Below are positions 39,883 to 46,702 of a stretch of 46,702 bases of DNA, piece by piece. The position numbers were made by a program, and so were the translations under genes. Below the pieces are notes generated by a model, which worked only from the letters and a program-made list of their open reading frames with translations, searched no databases and was not told the origin of the DNA. How positions within the stretch are numbered: the stretch's first letter is position 1; each line of letters opens with the position of its first letter. Source of the DNA: Oscillospiraceae bacterium (GTDB lineage: Bacteria > Bacillota > Clostridia > Oscillospirales > Oscillospiraceae). The stretch lies in NCBI GenBank assembly GCA_017482385.1, contig JAFUNI010000015.1:1-46702 (forward strand). Direction: 5' to 3'.

Positions 39883-41265
39883 ATGGGTACAGATAGTGTC
39901 GTATTTCTCAGTTGTTTTTTGCCCCTGACAGTGCTCCTGTACCGGCTGATCCCCGGTAAAAAGGCCCGTAACATCCTGTTGCTGGGCGCAAGCCTGCTAT
40001 TTTACTGCTTTGGCGGTTTAGCAGGCCTCGCCATATTGCTGGTCTCAGCCGGGATAAACTACCTGTTTGCCAAACTGATTGCCCGGGGCGGAAAGCTTCT
40101 GCTCGGCATAGCAGTGGCTGGGAATTTAGCCCTTTTGATTGCCTATAAGTACCTGAATTTCTTTTTGCAGGACGTTTTTGGTTTCCAAACAGAGCTGTCC
40201 CTTATCGCACCTTTGGGCATTTCCTTCTTTACCTTCAAGAGCATCAGCTATTTGGTTGATATCTACCGGAAGAAGACCGGCCACGGCAGCTTTTGGCAGT
40301 TTTTGCTTTATATTTCCTTCTTCCCCCAGGTAACGGCAGGCCCTATTACACGCTTTGACGATTTTCAAAAAGCACTTGCGCAGCCGGACACCAGCTTTGA
40401 TACCTTTGCCCAAGGCCTGCGGCGATTTGTTATCGGCCTGGCCAAAAAACTGCTGCTGGCAGCAGTACTGGGCACAGCTGCTGACCGTGTATTTGCGCTG
40501 GATGGCGGAGCGCTGTCCTCAGCCCTGGCTTGGGTGGGCGCTGTTTCCTACCTGCTGCAGATCTATTTTGATTTCTCCGGCTATAGCGATATGGCCATCG
40601 GTTTAGGATTCGCCTTCGGTCTTACCACCCCAGAAAACTTCCGCTATCCCTATATTGCGCCCACTGTGGGCGACTTTTGGCGGCGGTGGCACATTTCCCT
40701 GTCCTCCTGGTTCCGGGATTATCTGTACATTCCCTTAGGTGGCAACCGCAAGGGAAAAAGCCGCGCCGCGCTGAACAAAGTGATCGTGTTCACCCTCTGC
40801 GGTATTTGGCATGGTTCTGCCTGGACATTCTTAGTTTGGGGTCTTTGGCACGGACTGTTTGCCGCTATTGAGAGCTTACTGCCTGTAAAAAAATGGACCA
40901 GCCGTATCCCCGGCAGGATCGTCGGACATATCTACACCTTGCTCGTGGTAATGCTTGGATTTGTCATGTTCCGGGCGCAATCGGTGGAACAGGGCATACA
41001 GATCATCTGCGCTATGTTTGCCGGCACACCCGCTATCCCCTCCGCCACGGTGCTCCTGCACCGGATCTTCACGGGAGAATATGTATTTGCGCTGTTATGC
41101 GGCGCAGTGCTGTGCCTGCCGATAGTTCCCTGGTGCAAGGCAAATGCCAAGCTGAAACGGTTGGCTGAGCCACTTAGCTGGATCTTCTGCGCTTTCTTGT
41201 TTGTGTTGTGTCTGCTGAAGCTGGCATCCGGTGGCTTTGCGCCTTTCATTTACGCCCAGTTCTGA
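39883..41265 (+). CDS. MBOAT-family O-acyltransferase (AlgI/DltB-like)
   Basis: A 460-residue multi-pass membrane protein (about ten or more helices) with the MBOAT core: SFFTFKSISYLVDIYR, the FWRRWHISLSSWFRDYLYIPLGG segment (quoted in part as FWRRWHISLS) and the catalytic-His region GIWHGSAWTF then WGLWHG. Members pass acyl groups from a cytoplasmic donor across the membrane to glycans or teichoic acids. Start ATG 39883 follows GGAAGGAG. It is followed by an AlgJ/AlgX-like partner, the usual extracellular acceptor enzyme. Confidence 0.93.
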   Translation: MGTDSVVFLSCFLPLTVLLYRLIPGKKARNILLLGASLLFYCFGGLAGLAILLVSAGINYLFAKLIARGGKLLLGIAVAGNLALLIAYKYLNFFLQDVFGFQTELSLIAPLGISFFTFKSISYLVDIYRKKTGHGSFWQFLLYISFFPQVTAGPITRFDDFQKALAQPDTSFDTFAQGLRRFVIGLAKKLLLAAVLGTAADRVFALDGGALSSALAWVGAVSYLLQIYFDFSGYSDMAIGLGFAFGLTTPENFRYPYIAPTVGDFWRRWHISLSSWFRDYLYIPLGGNRKGKSRAALNKVIVFTLCGIWHGSAWTFLVWGLWHGLFAAIESLLPVKKWTSRIPGRIVGHIYTLLVVMLGFVMFRAQSVEQGIQIICAMFAGTPAIPSATVLLHRIFTGEYVFALLCGAVLCLPIVPWCKANAKLKRLAEPLSWIFCAFLFVLCLLKLASGGFAPFIYAQF

Positions 41266-41273
41266 GGTAAATT

Positions 41274-42614
41274 ATGAAACAAACGATATTAAAATGGTGC
41301 TTTGTGGCAGTGTTTTTCGCCGCAAGTATCACATTATCCTTAGGCATGCTGTTTGACGGCCCATCCAAAGCCGGCGCCAATGAGCAATTGGCCAAGCCGC
41401 CGGAGCTTGTCAGCGACGGCGTATACAACCCGGATTTTCTTTCCGATGCCGCCGCTTGGGTGGGTGATCATTTCTTCCTGCGCCAGGAACTGATCACCCT
41501 TCATAATCGGCTGTCCGCTGTTGTGCACACCTCCGGCGCAGAGGATGTAGTTTTAGGCAGTAATGGTTGGCTCTATTACGACTCCACCATGGACAATTAC
41601 ACCGGTCAAAATCTGATGACCCACCGGGAACTGTTCAGCGCCGCCACCAATTTGGAACTGATGGCAAGCTATTGCCGGGAGCAGGACAAGGAATTTTTAT
41701 TTGTCATCGCACCCAACAAGAATGCGCTGTACGCGGAAAATATGCCCGACACCGGCATATCCAATCCCCGGCAGGATGCAAAAAATCTCCACAAGGAATT
41801 GACTGCCCGGCAGACCCCATACGTTGATCTGTTTGCGCTGTTTGATGCCCAGGAAGAGCCTTTGTACTTTGCCCACGATTCCCACTGGAATTCCAAGGGC
41901 GCGGCCTTGGCCGCAGATGCCATTAACAATGCATTTGGTAAGCCCAGCCAGTACTTTAGTGACCCATTTTCTGCAACAGCACCCCATCAGGGTGATCTTT
42001 ATGAGATGCTCTATCCCGCCGGACAAGACCTGGAACAAGATCCCGTCTACGGCGGCAAACTGCATTTCACTTATGCCGGCGCTGCTACCAAAGCAGACAG
42101 TATCACCTTAAAAACGGAAGGCAGTGGCGAAGGCTCGCTTCTTGCCTACCGGGACTCTTTCGGCAACCTCCTGTACCCCTATTTGGCGGACAGCTACGCT
42201 TCCGCCACTTTCTCCCGCTCCACCCGCTATGACTTGACCAAACCCGGTGACTTTGTGCTGATTGAGCTGGTGGAACGAAATTTGCGTTACTTAATAACCA
42301 ATCTTCCGGTAATGCCTGCCCCGGAACGGGAGCAAAAACTTCCCCAAACTTCATCCGGCACAGCCTCCTGCACCACCGCAAAAGGCCCAGAGGGCTATGC
42401 GCAGATCAAAGGCGCCCTGCCCGCCACGGCGGATGCAGACAGCCGCGTATATCTGGTCTGCGGCAATAAAACTTACGAAGCATTTTTAACGGAAAATGAC
42501 AGCTACGGCGCGTACATTCCGGCAGAAGAAACCGCCGAGAAGCTGCTGTTTACCCAAAACGGACAGGCCGTCCTGTACGATCTTAAAATTGAGAAACAAG
42601 GAGAAAAACCATGA
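41274..42614 (+). CDS. AlgJ/AlgX-like SGNH-fold acyltransfer partner
   Basis: 446 residues. An N-terminal signal anchor (about 5-25) is followed by an extracytoplasmic AlgX/AlgJ-type domain: LGSNGWLYYDS, FVIAPNKNALY, AHDSHWNSKGA (the H-x-x-H-W type catalytic element) and RDSFGNLLYPYL with a candidate nucleophile serine. A smaller beta domain closes it (about 360-446). It would accept acyl groups exported by the MBOAT protein and put them on a surface polymer. Start ATG 41274 lies 8 bp after the MBOAT stop. The polymer is unknown. Confidence 0.83.
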   Translation: MKQTILKWCFVAVFFAASITLSLGMLFDGPSKAGANEQLAKPPELVSDGVYNPDFLSDAAAWVGDHFFLRQELITLHNRLSAVVHTSGAEDVVLGSNGWLYYDSTMDNYTGQNLMTHRELFSAATNLELMASYCREQDKEFLFVIAPNKNALYAENMPDTGISNPRQDAKNLHKELTARQTPYVDLFALFDAQEEPLYFAHDSHWNSKGAALAADAINNAFGKPSQYFSDPFSATAPHQGDLYEMLYPAGQDLEQDPVYGGKLHFTYAGAATKADSITLKTEGSGEGSLLAYRDSFGNLLYPYLADSYASATFSRSTRYDLTKPGDFVLIELVERNLRYLITNLPVMPAPEREQKLPQTSSGTASCTTAKGPEGYAQIKGALPATADADSRVYLVCGNKTYEAFLTENDSYGAYIPAEETAEKLLFTQNGQAVLYDLKIEKQGEKP

Positions 42615-42961
42615 AAAAACTGATGATCGCTATTCTTGCCTGCGCTCTGTTTGTGAGCCTTTGCGCCTGCGGAAAGGCCCAACAGGAAACCCCCACCGCT
42701 ACCACAGCTGCCACCTCTGTCACCGCGCCCACCACTGCCGACGATCCCACTGATGCAACCCAGCTAACTCCTTTCGAGCTGGCAAGGGAATACACCGGCA
42801 GATCGGTATCCGAGCTTTACGATCTGATCGGCTACCCCAACAGTTCCGATTACGCGCCCAGCTGTATGGGCGAGGGTGAAGACGGCAACCTGTACTATGA
42901 TGGCTTCATCGTCTACACCTACCGGGAAGGCGATACCGAGACCATCCATTTTGTGGAATAA
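42611..42961 (+). CDS. Small lipoprotein of unknown function
   Basis: 116 residues. Lipoprotein signal MKKLMIAILACALFVSLCAC (Cys20), a Thr/Ala/Pro linker (24-52), then a compact domain with GRSVSELYDLIGYPNSSDY and a final IVYTYREGDTETIHFVE. It overlaps the upstream stop by 4 bp (ATGA), so it is translationally coupled to the AlgJ-like gene and ends at a strong terminator. I do not recognise the domain by name. Its coupling suggests a structural or accessory part of the surface acylation system. Confidence 0.78.
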   Translation: MKKLMIAILACALFVSLCACGKAQQETPTATTAATSVTAPTTADDPTDATQLTPFELAREYTGRSVSELYDLIGYPNSSDYAPSCMGEGEDGNLYYDGFIVYTYREGDTETIHFVE

Positions 42962-42966
42962 CAAAA

Positions 42967-42999
42967 AACTCCCCGCCGAGCAATCGGCGGGGAGTTTCT
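42967..42999. terminator. Bidirectional terminator after the surface cassette
   Basis: AACTCCCCGCCGA and TCGGCGGGGAGTT form a perfect 13-bp stem with loop GCAA. It lies between convergent genes. Confidence 0.92.
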
Positions 43000-43018
43000 A
43001 TTCGGTTAAGTCTTTCGA

Positions 43019-43753
43019 TTACTGAATGGGTCTGCCGCAGTTGGGGCAGGTATCCACTTTCTCGGTCAGCTTGAAGCCACAGCCGGAGCAGTAAGCAACA
43101 GCAACGCTGTTGATCTCCTCATAGAAAGCAGCCTGTACCAAACCTGCAAACAAAGGTGCCAGCACAATAAAGGCAATGCACAACACAATCAGAACCAGCG
43201 CAAACAGCAGGCCCAGTACGGGAATTGCAGAGAACAGGCCCAGCACAAAAGCAACGATCCCAAAAAGTGCCGCATACACGAAATCAGCCAGCCACATCTG
43301 CAGCTTGTAGCCCATGGTCTTCTGAGAAGAAACCTTGATGGCCTCAGTAATGGGCACTTCAGGCTCAAACACCAGAATGTAAGGCGTCAAGCGGTACTCA
43401 TAAACACGAATCAGTGCAAAGATAGGACCAACAATGGGGATCAAAGACCACAGGAAGATCCACAGATACATCCAACCCAGGCCTAGCAGCACTCTCTTAG
43501 CGGTTGCCCAGTCCTTGAAGCATGCAAACAGCTGCAGCACATCCACATCTTCGCCGCGATAGCCACGCAGGAAAATAATGGTCATAGCTGTGCTGATCAG
43601 CAGACCCACTGCAATACCCAAAATAGGAACAGCAAAACCGCACAGAGCACTCAGCGCACCGCTCAGCGCAATTGCCAACAGGGAAAGACCCCACAGCTTA
43701 AAGGGCTTTTTCAGCAGAACCTTCAATGCGCGTCCGTAAATTGTCATCATCAT
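43019..43753 (-). CDS. DUF975-like membrane protein with C-terminal zinc ribbon
   Basis: 244 residues. Five to six hydrophobic helices (about 20-55, 85-115, 150-175, 180-215) with short loops resemble the DUF975 group. The last 25 residues form a zinc ribbon with C-x2-C (CSGCGF) and C-x2-C (CPNCGR). Function unknown. Start ATG 43753 follows GGGAGG; two further ATG codons follow at once and could also be used. Promoter at 43799-43828, with a phased box array upstream like that of the neighbouring cassette. Confidence 0.75.
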   Translation of the reverse strand: MMMTIYGRALKVLLKKPFKLWGLSLLAIALSGALSALCGFAVPILGIAVGLLISTAMTIIFLRGYRGEDVDVLQLFACFKDWATAKRVLLGLGWMYLWIFLWSLIPIVGPIFALIRVYEYRLTPYILVFEPEVPITEAIKVSSQKTMGYKLQMWLADFVYAALFGIVAFVLGLFSAIPVLGLLFALVLIVLCIAFIVLAPLFAGLVQAAFYEEINSVAVAYCSGCGFKLTEKVDTCPNCGRPIQ

Positions 43754-43798
43754 AATAATTTCCTCCCTTCTTTTATGGTAAATCTTTACCACAACTTA

Positions 43799-43828
43799 AT
43801 TATAAATGATGCGTACATAAATTGTCAA
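43799..43828 (-). promoter_or_regulatory. Promoter of the zinc-ribbon membrane gene
   Basis: On the minus strand TTGACA (43823-43828) and TATAAT (43799-43804) have an 18-bp spacer. Confidence 0.82.
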
Positions 43829-43846
43829 TAAATTCGTAACAATTTC

Positions 43847-43873
43847 TGTCTGCTTTTGTCGCATTTTGTCGAA
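43847..43873 (+). promoter_or_regulatory. Second array of three 10-bp-phased boxes (Spo0A-box-like)
   Basis: TGTCTGC at 43847-43853, TGTCGCA at 43857-43863 and TGTCGAA at 43867-43873 repeat with an exact 10-bp period; the last is the Spo0A consensus. The array ends 19 bp upstream of the -35 of the minus-strand promoter at 43823-43828, an activator-like position. It mirrors the array at 38453-38482. Confidence 0.6.
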
Positions 43874-43886
43874 ATAACCCGACACA

Positions 43887-43920
43887 AATAATCCCCTCGG
43901 ATTGCTCCAAGGGGATTATT
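43887..43920 (-). terminator. Terminator of the HAD phosphatase gene
   Basis: AATAATCCCCT and AGGGGATTATT form an 11-bp stem enclosing a CGG/TCCA loop, directly after the HAD gene stop. Confidence 0.82.
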
Positions 43921-43924
43921 TAAG

Positions 43925-44533
43925 TTAGCCATACGCAAGGGGGAGCGCTTTCAGTTGCGCAACAGCATCGGCATAGTCCGTGAAAAGAATAGTATGTAAA
44001 CCGAAGGCTTTTGCGCCGGCAATATTGATTGCGCTATCATCAATAAACACCGCTTTCCTTGGGTCGATATGAAATCTATCGCAAAGTGCCTGATAGATAG
44101 CTGCATTGGGCTTAACTTCCCGGATCTCATAAGATAGCAACCGGCCATCCATATACTGCAGGAAAGGCATACGCGCTTGGCATTCCTCAAAAGGTTTTTC
44201 TCCGAAATTAGATAAAACATAGAGCCGATAGCCTTTTTCCTTTAAGGATTTCACCCACTCCACGGCATAATCGTAAGACTCCACATGCTTATAAAGCTCC
44301 TGTACCGCCAAGCGAATCTCTTTCTCCAACCGGGGTGCACCCCGGATAATAAAACTTACCGCTTCCTCATAGGAAAGAACGCCCCGATCCAATTCCAACC
44401 AAGCTTCCGTTTTGCGAACGCTGATGTCGGCAATGGCTTGCGCAGTATCTTCATCAAACAGCCTGCGGAACTGCTTCATATAGTCAAAATCCAAAAGCAC
44501 ATTGCCAATATCAAAAATAATCGTATCAATCAT
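43925..44533 (-). CDS. HAD-family hydrolase (YihX-like sugar phosphatase)
   Basis: 202 residues. HAD motif I is IIFDIGNVLLDFD, with the nucleophile Asp8 and a second aspartate at 15. Motif II is LYVLSNF, motif III Lys is in REVKPNAAIY, and motif IV is FIDDSAINIAGA. A helical cap at about 17-80 fits subfamily IA proteins like YihX, which dephosphorylate sugar phosphates. The substrate is not decidable here. Start ATG 44533 follows AAGGAG, preferred over an upstream in-frame ATG at 44566. Confidence 0.9.
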   Translation of the reverse strand: MIDTIIFDIGNVLLDFDYMKQFRRLFDEDTAQAIADISVRKTEAWLELDRGVLSYEEAVSFIIRGAPRLEKEIRLAVQELYKHVESYDYAVEWVKSLKEKGYRLYVLSNFGEKPFEECQARMPFLQYMDGRLLSYEIREVKPNAAIYQALCDRFHIDPRKAVFIDDSAINIAGAKAFGLHTILFTDYADAVAQLKALPLAYG

Positions 44534-44569
44534 AGCAAACTCCTTAGCCAAAGCGCCTTGATACATTTA

Positions 44570-44598
44570 ATTATATGGCAAACACCAAACCCCGTCAA
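44570..44598 (-). promoter_or_regulatory. Promoter of the HAD gene
   Basis: On the minus strand TTGACG (44593-44598) and TATAAT (44570-44575) have a 17-bp spacer. Confidence 0.85.
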
Positions 44599-44630
44599 GA
44601 AAAATCCCCTCCGGTTGCCCCACGAAGAAT

Positions 44631-44682
44631 GTAGGGGAGGCGTTTCGCCTCCCGCATTCGGGACGGGAGACCCGTCCCCTAC
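44631..44682. repeat. Palindromic repeat of the GTAGGGG family (52 bp)
   Basis: Terminal inverted repeats GTAGGGGA and TCCCCTAC bound two hairpins, GGGAGGCGtttCGCCTCCC and GGGACGGGagaCCCGTCCC. It shares ends and two-hairpin layout with the element at 38345-38427. Confidence 0.78.
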
Positions 44683-44690
44683 AATGCAAA

Positions 44691-44716
44691 AAACGCCACC
44701 CGATTGGGTGGCGTTT
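44691..44716 (-). terminator. Terminator of ppdK
   Basis: AAACGCCACCC and GGGTGGCGTTT form a perfect 11-bp stem with loop GATT. On the minus strand TTTTTT follows. Confidence 0.93.
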
Positions 44717-44729
44717 TTGTTGTTAGCAA

Positions 44730-46702
44730 TTAGCCCTTGATGGCGGCCTGGGCGGCAGCCAGACGGGCAATGGGAACACGGAAGGGGCTGCAGGACACGT
44801 AGTCCAGGCCGATCTTGTGGCAGAACTCCACAGATACGGGGTCGCCGCCGTGCTCGCCACAGATACCGTAGTGCAGCTTGTTGCCGGTAGCCTTAGCCTT
44901 GGCGATCGCCAGCTCCATCAGCTGACCAACACCGGTCTGATCCAGCTTGGCGAAGGGATCGTTCTCGAAGATCTTGGCATCGTAGTAAGCGTTCAGGAAC
45001 TTGCCTGCATCGTCACGGGAGAAGCCGAAGGTCATCTGAGTCAGGTCGTTGGTGCCGAAGCAGAAGAACTCAGCTTCCTTAGCGATATCGTCAGCGGTCA
45101 AGCACGCTCTGGGGATCTCGATCATAGTACCGACCTCGTACTTCAGCTCAACACCGGCTGCGGCGATCTCGGCGTCAGCAGTCTTGACAACAACGTCCTT
45201 AACATACTTCAGCTCCTTGACCTCGCCAACCAGGGGAATCATGATCTCGGGAACATTGTTCCAGTCGGGATGACGCTTGGCAACAGCGATAGCTGCGCGG
45301 ATGACAGCCTTGGTCTGCATTGCAGCGATCTCGGGATAGGTGACAGCCAAACGGCAGCCACGGTGACCCATCATGGGGTTGAACTCATGCAGGGAAGCGA
45401 TGATAGCCTTGATGTCTTCAACGCTCTTGCCCTTGGTAGCAGCCAGCGCAGCAATATCTTCCTCAGTGGTGGGAACAAACTCGTGGAGAGGGGGATCCAG
45501 GAAACGGATGCAAACGGGGTTGCCTTCCATAACCTCATACAGGCCCTCGAAGTCAGCCTGCTGCATGGGCAGGATCTTCTCCAGAGCAGCCTCACGCTCC
45601 TCGATGGTGTCGGAGCAGATCATCTCACGGAAGGGTCCGATACGGCCTTCCTCAAAGAACATATGCTCGGTACGGCACAGGCCGATGCCTTCAGCGCCCA
45701 GCTCACGAGCCTTCTTGGCATCACGGGGAGAGTCGGCATTGGTGCGGACCTTCAGCGTGCGGTACTTGTCAGCCCAAGCCATGATGCGGCCGAACTCGCC
45801 GGCGATCTCAGCATCCTTGGTAGCGATCAGGCCGTCGTAGATGTTACCGTTGGAGCCATCCAGGGACAGCTCGTCGCCCTCGTGGAAGGTCTTGCCGCCC
45901 AAAGTGAACACCTTGTTCTCCTCGTCCATAGCGATCTCGGTGCAGCCGGAAACGCAGCAGGTACCCATACCACGGGCAACAACGGCAGCGTGGGAGGTCA
46001 TACCGCCGCGAACGGTCAGAATGCCCTGTGCAGCCATCATACCCTCGATATCCTCGGGAGAGGTCTCCAGACGAACCAGAACCACCTTCTCACCGCGCTC
46101 GGCCCAAGCCTTAGCGTCCTCAGCAGTGAAGACGATCTTACCGGCAGCAGCGCCGGGGGAAGCGGGCAGAGCCTTGCCGATGGGAGCAGCGGCCTTCAGA
46201 GCCTTGGCATCGAACTGGGGATGCAGCAGAGTATCCAGGTTACGGGGATCGATCATGGCAACAGCCTTCTTCTCGTCGATCATGCCCTCGTCAACCAGGT
46301 CGCAGGCGATCTTCAGCGCAGCGGGAGCGGTACGCTTACCGTTACGGGTCTGCAGCATGTACAGCTTGCCGTTCTCAACGGTGAACTCCATGTCCTGCAT
46401 GTCGCGATAGTGGTTCTCCAGGATCTTGCAGACGTTCTCAAACTGAGCAAAAGCCTCGGGGAACTTCTCAGCCATCTGGGAGATGGGCATGGGAGTACGG
46501 ACACCAGCGACGACGTCCTCGCCCTGAGCGTTGGTCAGGAACTCGCCGAACAGGACCTTCTCGCCGGTGGCGGGGTTACGGGTGAAAGCAACGCCGGTGC
46601 CGCAGTCGTCGCCCATGTTGCCGAAGGCCATGGACTGAACGTTGACGGCAGTGCCCCAGGAACCGGGGATGTCGTTCATGCGGCGGTAATAGATGGCGCG
46701 GG
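44730..46702 (-). CDS. ppdK: Pyruvate, phosphate dikinase, C-terminal part (runs off the window)
   Basis: At least 657 residues are present; the N-terminal part lies beyond the right edge. The enzyme interconverts pyruvate, ATP and phosphate with phosphoenolpyruvate, AMP and pyrophosphate. Visible parts: the end of the ATP-grasp domain (MNDIPGSWGTAVNVQ, GVAFTRNPATGEK, MLQTRNGKRT), the swivelling phosphohistidine domain with GGMTSHAAVVARGMG, and the PEP-binding barrel (LCRTEHMFF, DPPLHEF, MMGHRGCRL, CGEHGGD). The swivel His and the barrel Cys are both present. Codon use is uniform, as in highly expressed genes. Confidence 0.97.
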   Translation of the reverse strand, partial: RAIYYRRMNDIPGSWGTAVNVQSMAFGNMGDDCGTGVAFTRNPATGEKVLFGEFLTNAQGEDVVAGVRTPMPISQMAEKFPEAFAQFENVCKILENHYRDMQDMEFTVENGKLYMLQTRNGKRTAPAALKIACDLVDEGMIDEKKAVAMIDPRNLDTLLHPQFDAKALKAAAPIGKALPASPGAAAGKIVFTAEDAKAWAERGEKVVLVRLETSPEDIEGMMAAQGILTVRGGMTSHAAVVARGMGTCCVSGCTEIAMDEENKVFTLGGKTFHEGDELSLDGSNGNIYDGLIATKDAEIAGEFGRIMAWADKYRTLKVRTNADSPRDAKKARELGAEGIGLCRTEHMFFEEGRIGPFREMICSDTIEEREAALEKILPMQQADFEGLYEVMEGNPVCIRFLDPPLHEFVPTTEEDIAALAATKGKSVEDIKAIIASLHEFNPMMGHRGCRLAVTYPEIAAMQTKAVIRAAIAVAKRHPDWNNVPEIMIPLVGEVKELKYVKDVVVKTADAEIAAAGVELKYEVGTMIEIPRACLTADDIAKEAEFFCFGTNDLTQMTFGFSRDDAGKFLNAYYDAKIFENDPFAKLDQTGVGQLMELAIAKAKATGNKLHYGICGEHGGDPVSVEFCHKIGLDYVSCSPFRVPIARLAAAQAAIKG

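Overview
This 46.7 kb window reads like the chromosome of a Gram-positive anaerobe of class Clostridia, probably Oscillospirales/Oscillospiraceae (inference). Reasons: roughly half G+C, strong AGGAGG ribosome sites, TTGACA-17-TATAAT promoters, lipobox lipoproteins, T-box, THF and yybP-ykoY RNA switches, an oxygen-independent HemW, a pyruvate phosphate dikinase, and no outer-membrane assembly genes. I see no prophage, insertion sequence or CRISPR array. Most of it is ordinary core and catabolic genome, but it is rich in regulatory RNA and operator structure.

Layout. 1-2.4 kb: tRNA-Met and tRNA-Glu, a GNAT acetyltransferase, and a lone trpB under a tryptophan T-box. 2.4-4.6 kb: an SPFH/stomatin-like gene lying between a decayed copy of the 3' end of alanine dehydrogenase and the intact ald. 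4.7-10.0 kb, minus strand: minD, a methylglyoxal-synthase-like gene, hisS, an rluA-type pseudouridine synthase and a DUF2207-like membrane protein. 10.1-13.0 kb, plus strand: a THF riboswitch, folT, folC, an extreme His-rich protein and a CooT-like nickel protein. 13.0-17.4 kb: rpoD (minus), then lepA-hemW (plus). 17.4-20.2 kb: an FAD oxidoreductase and a divergent PocR/AraC regulator, enclosed by two near-identical terminators. 20.2-23.1 kb: a P-type cation ATPase behind a manganese riboswitch. 23.2-29.7 kb: a D-Ala-D-Ala carboxypeptidase, a glycosyltransferase, a D-amino-acid PLP enzyme with an EamA transporter, an OmpA-domain lipoprotein, an ABM-fold protein and a DUF4234 protein.

29.8-38.3 kb is a fucose-type sugar locus. 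lacI-fucI-fucU-AEC transporter runs on the minus strand, and a ribose-type ABC importer (ATPase, permease, binding lipoprotein) runs divergently. Two related palindromic operators sit in the shared 359 bp control region. Fuculokinase and aldolase are absent from the window.

38.5-43.0 kb is a cell-surface cassette of a transglutaminase lipoprotein, an MBOAT acyltransferase, an AlgJ/AlgX-like protein and a small lipoprotein. Its promoter carries three TTTTGTCG-type boxes repeated at exactly 10 bp. A matching array lies upstream of the nearby zinc-ribbon membrane gene, which suggests shared Spo0A-like control. The window ends with a HAD phosphatase and the C-terminal part of pyruvate phosphate dikinase, which runs off the edge.

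The strongest second looks are the paired 10-bp-phased boxes, the folate-riboswitch operon carrying nickel proteins, the MGS-like protein lacking catalytic residues, the Mn switch on a Ca-type pump, the twin LacI operators, and the ald 3'-end duplication.
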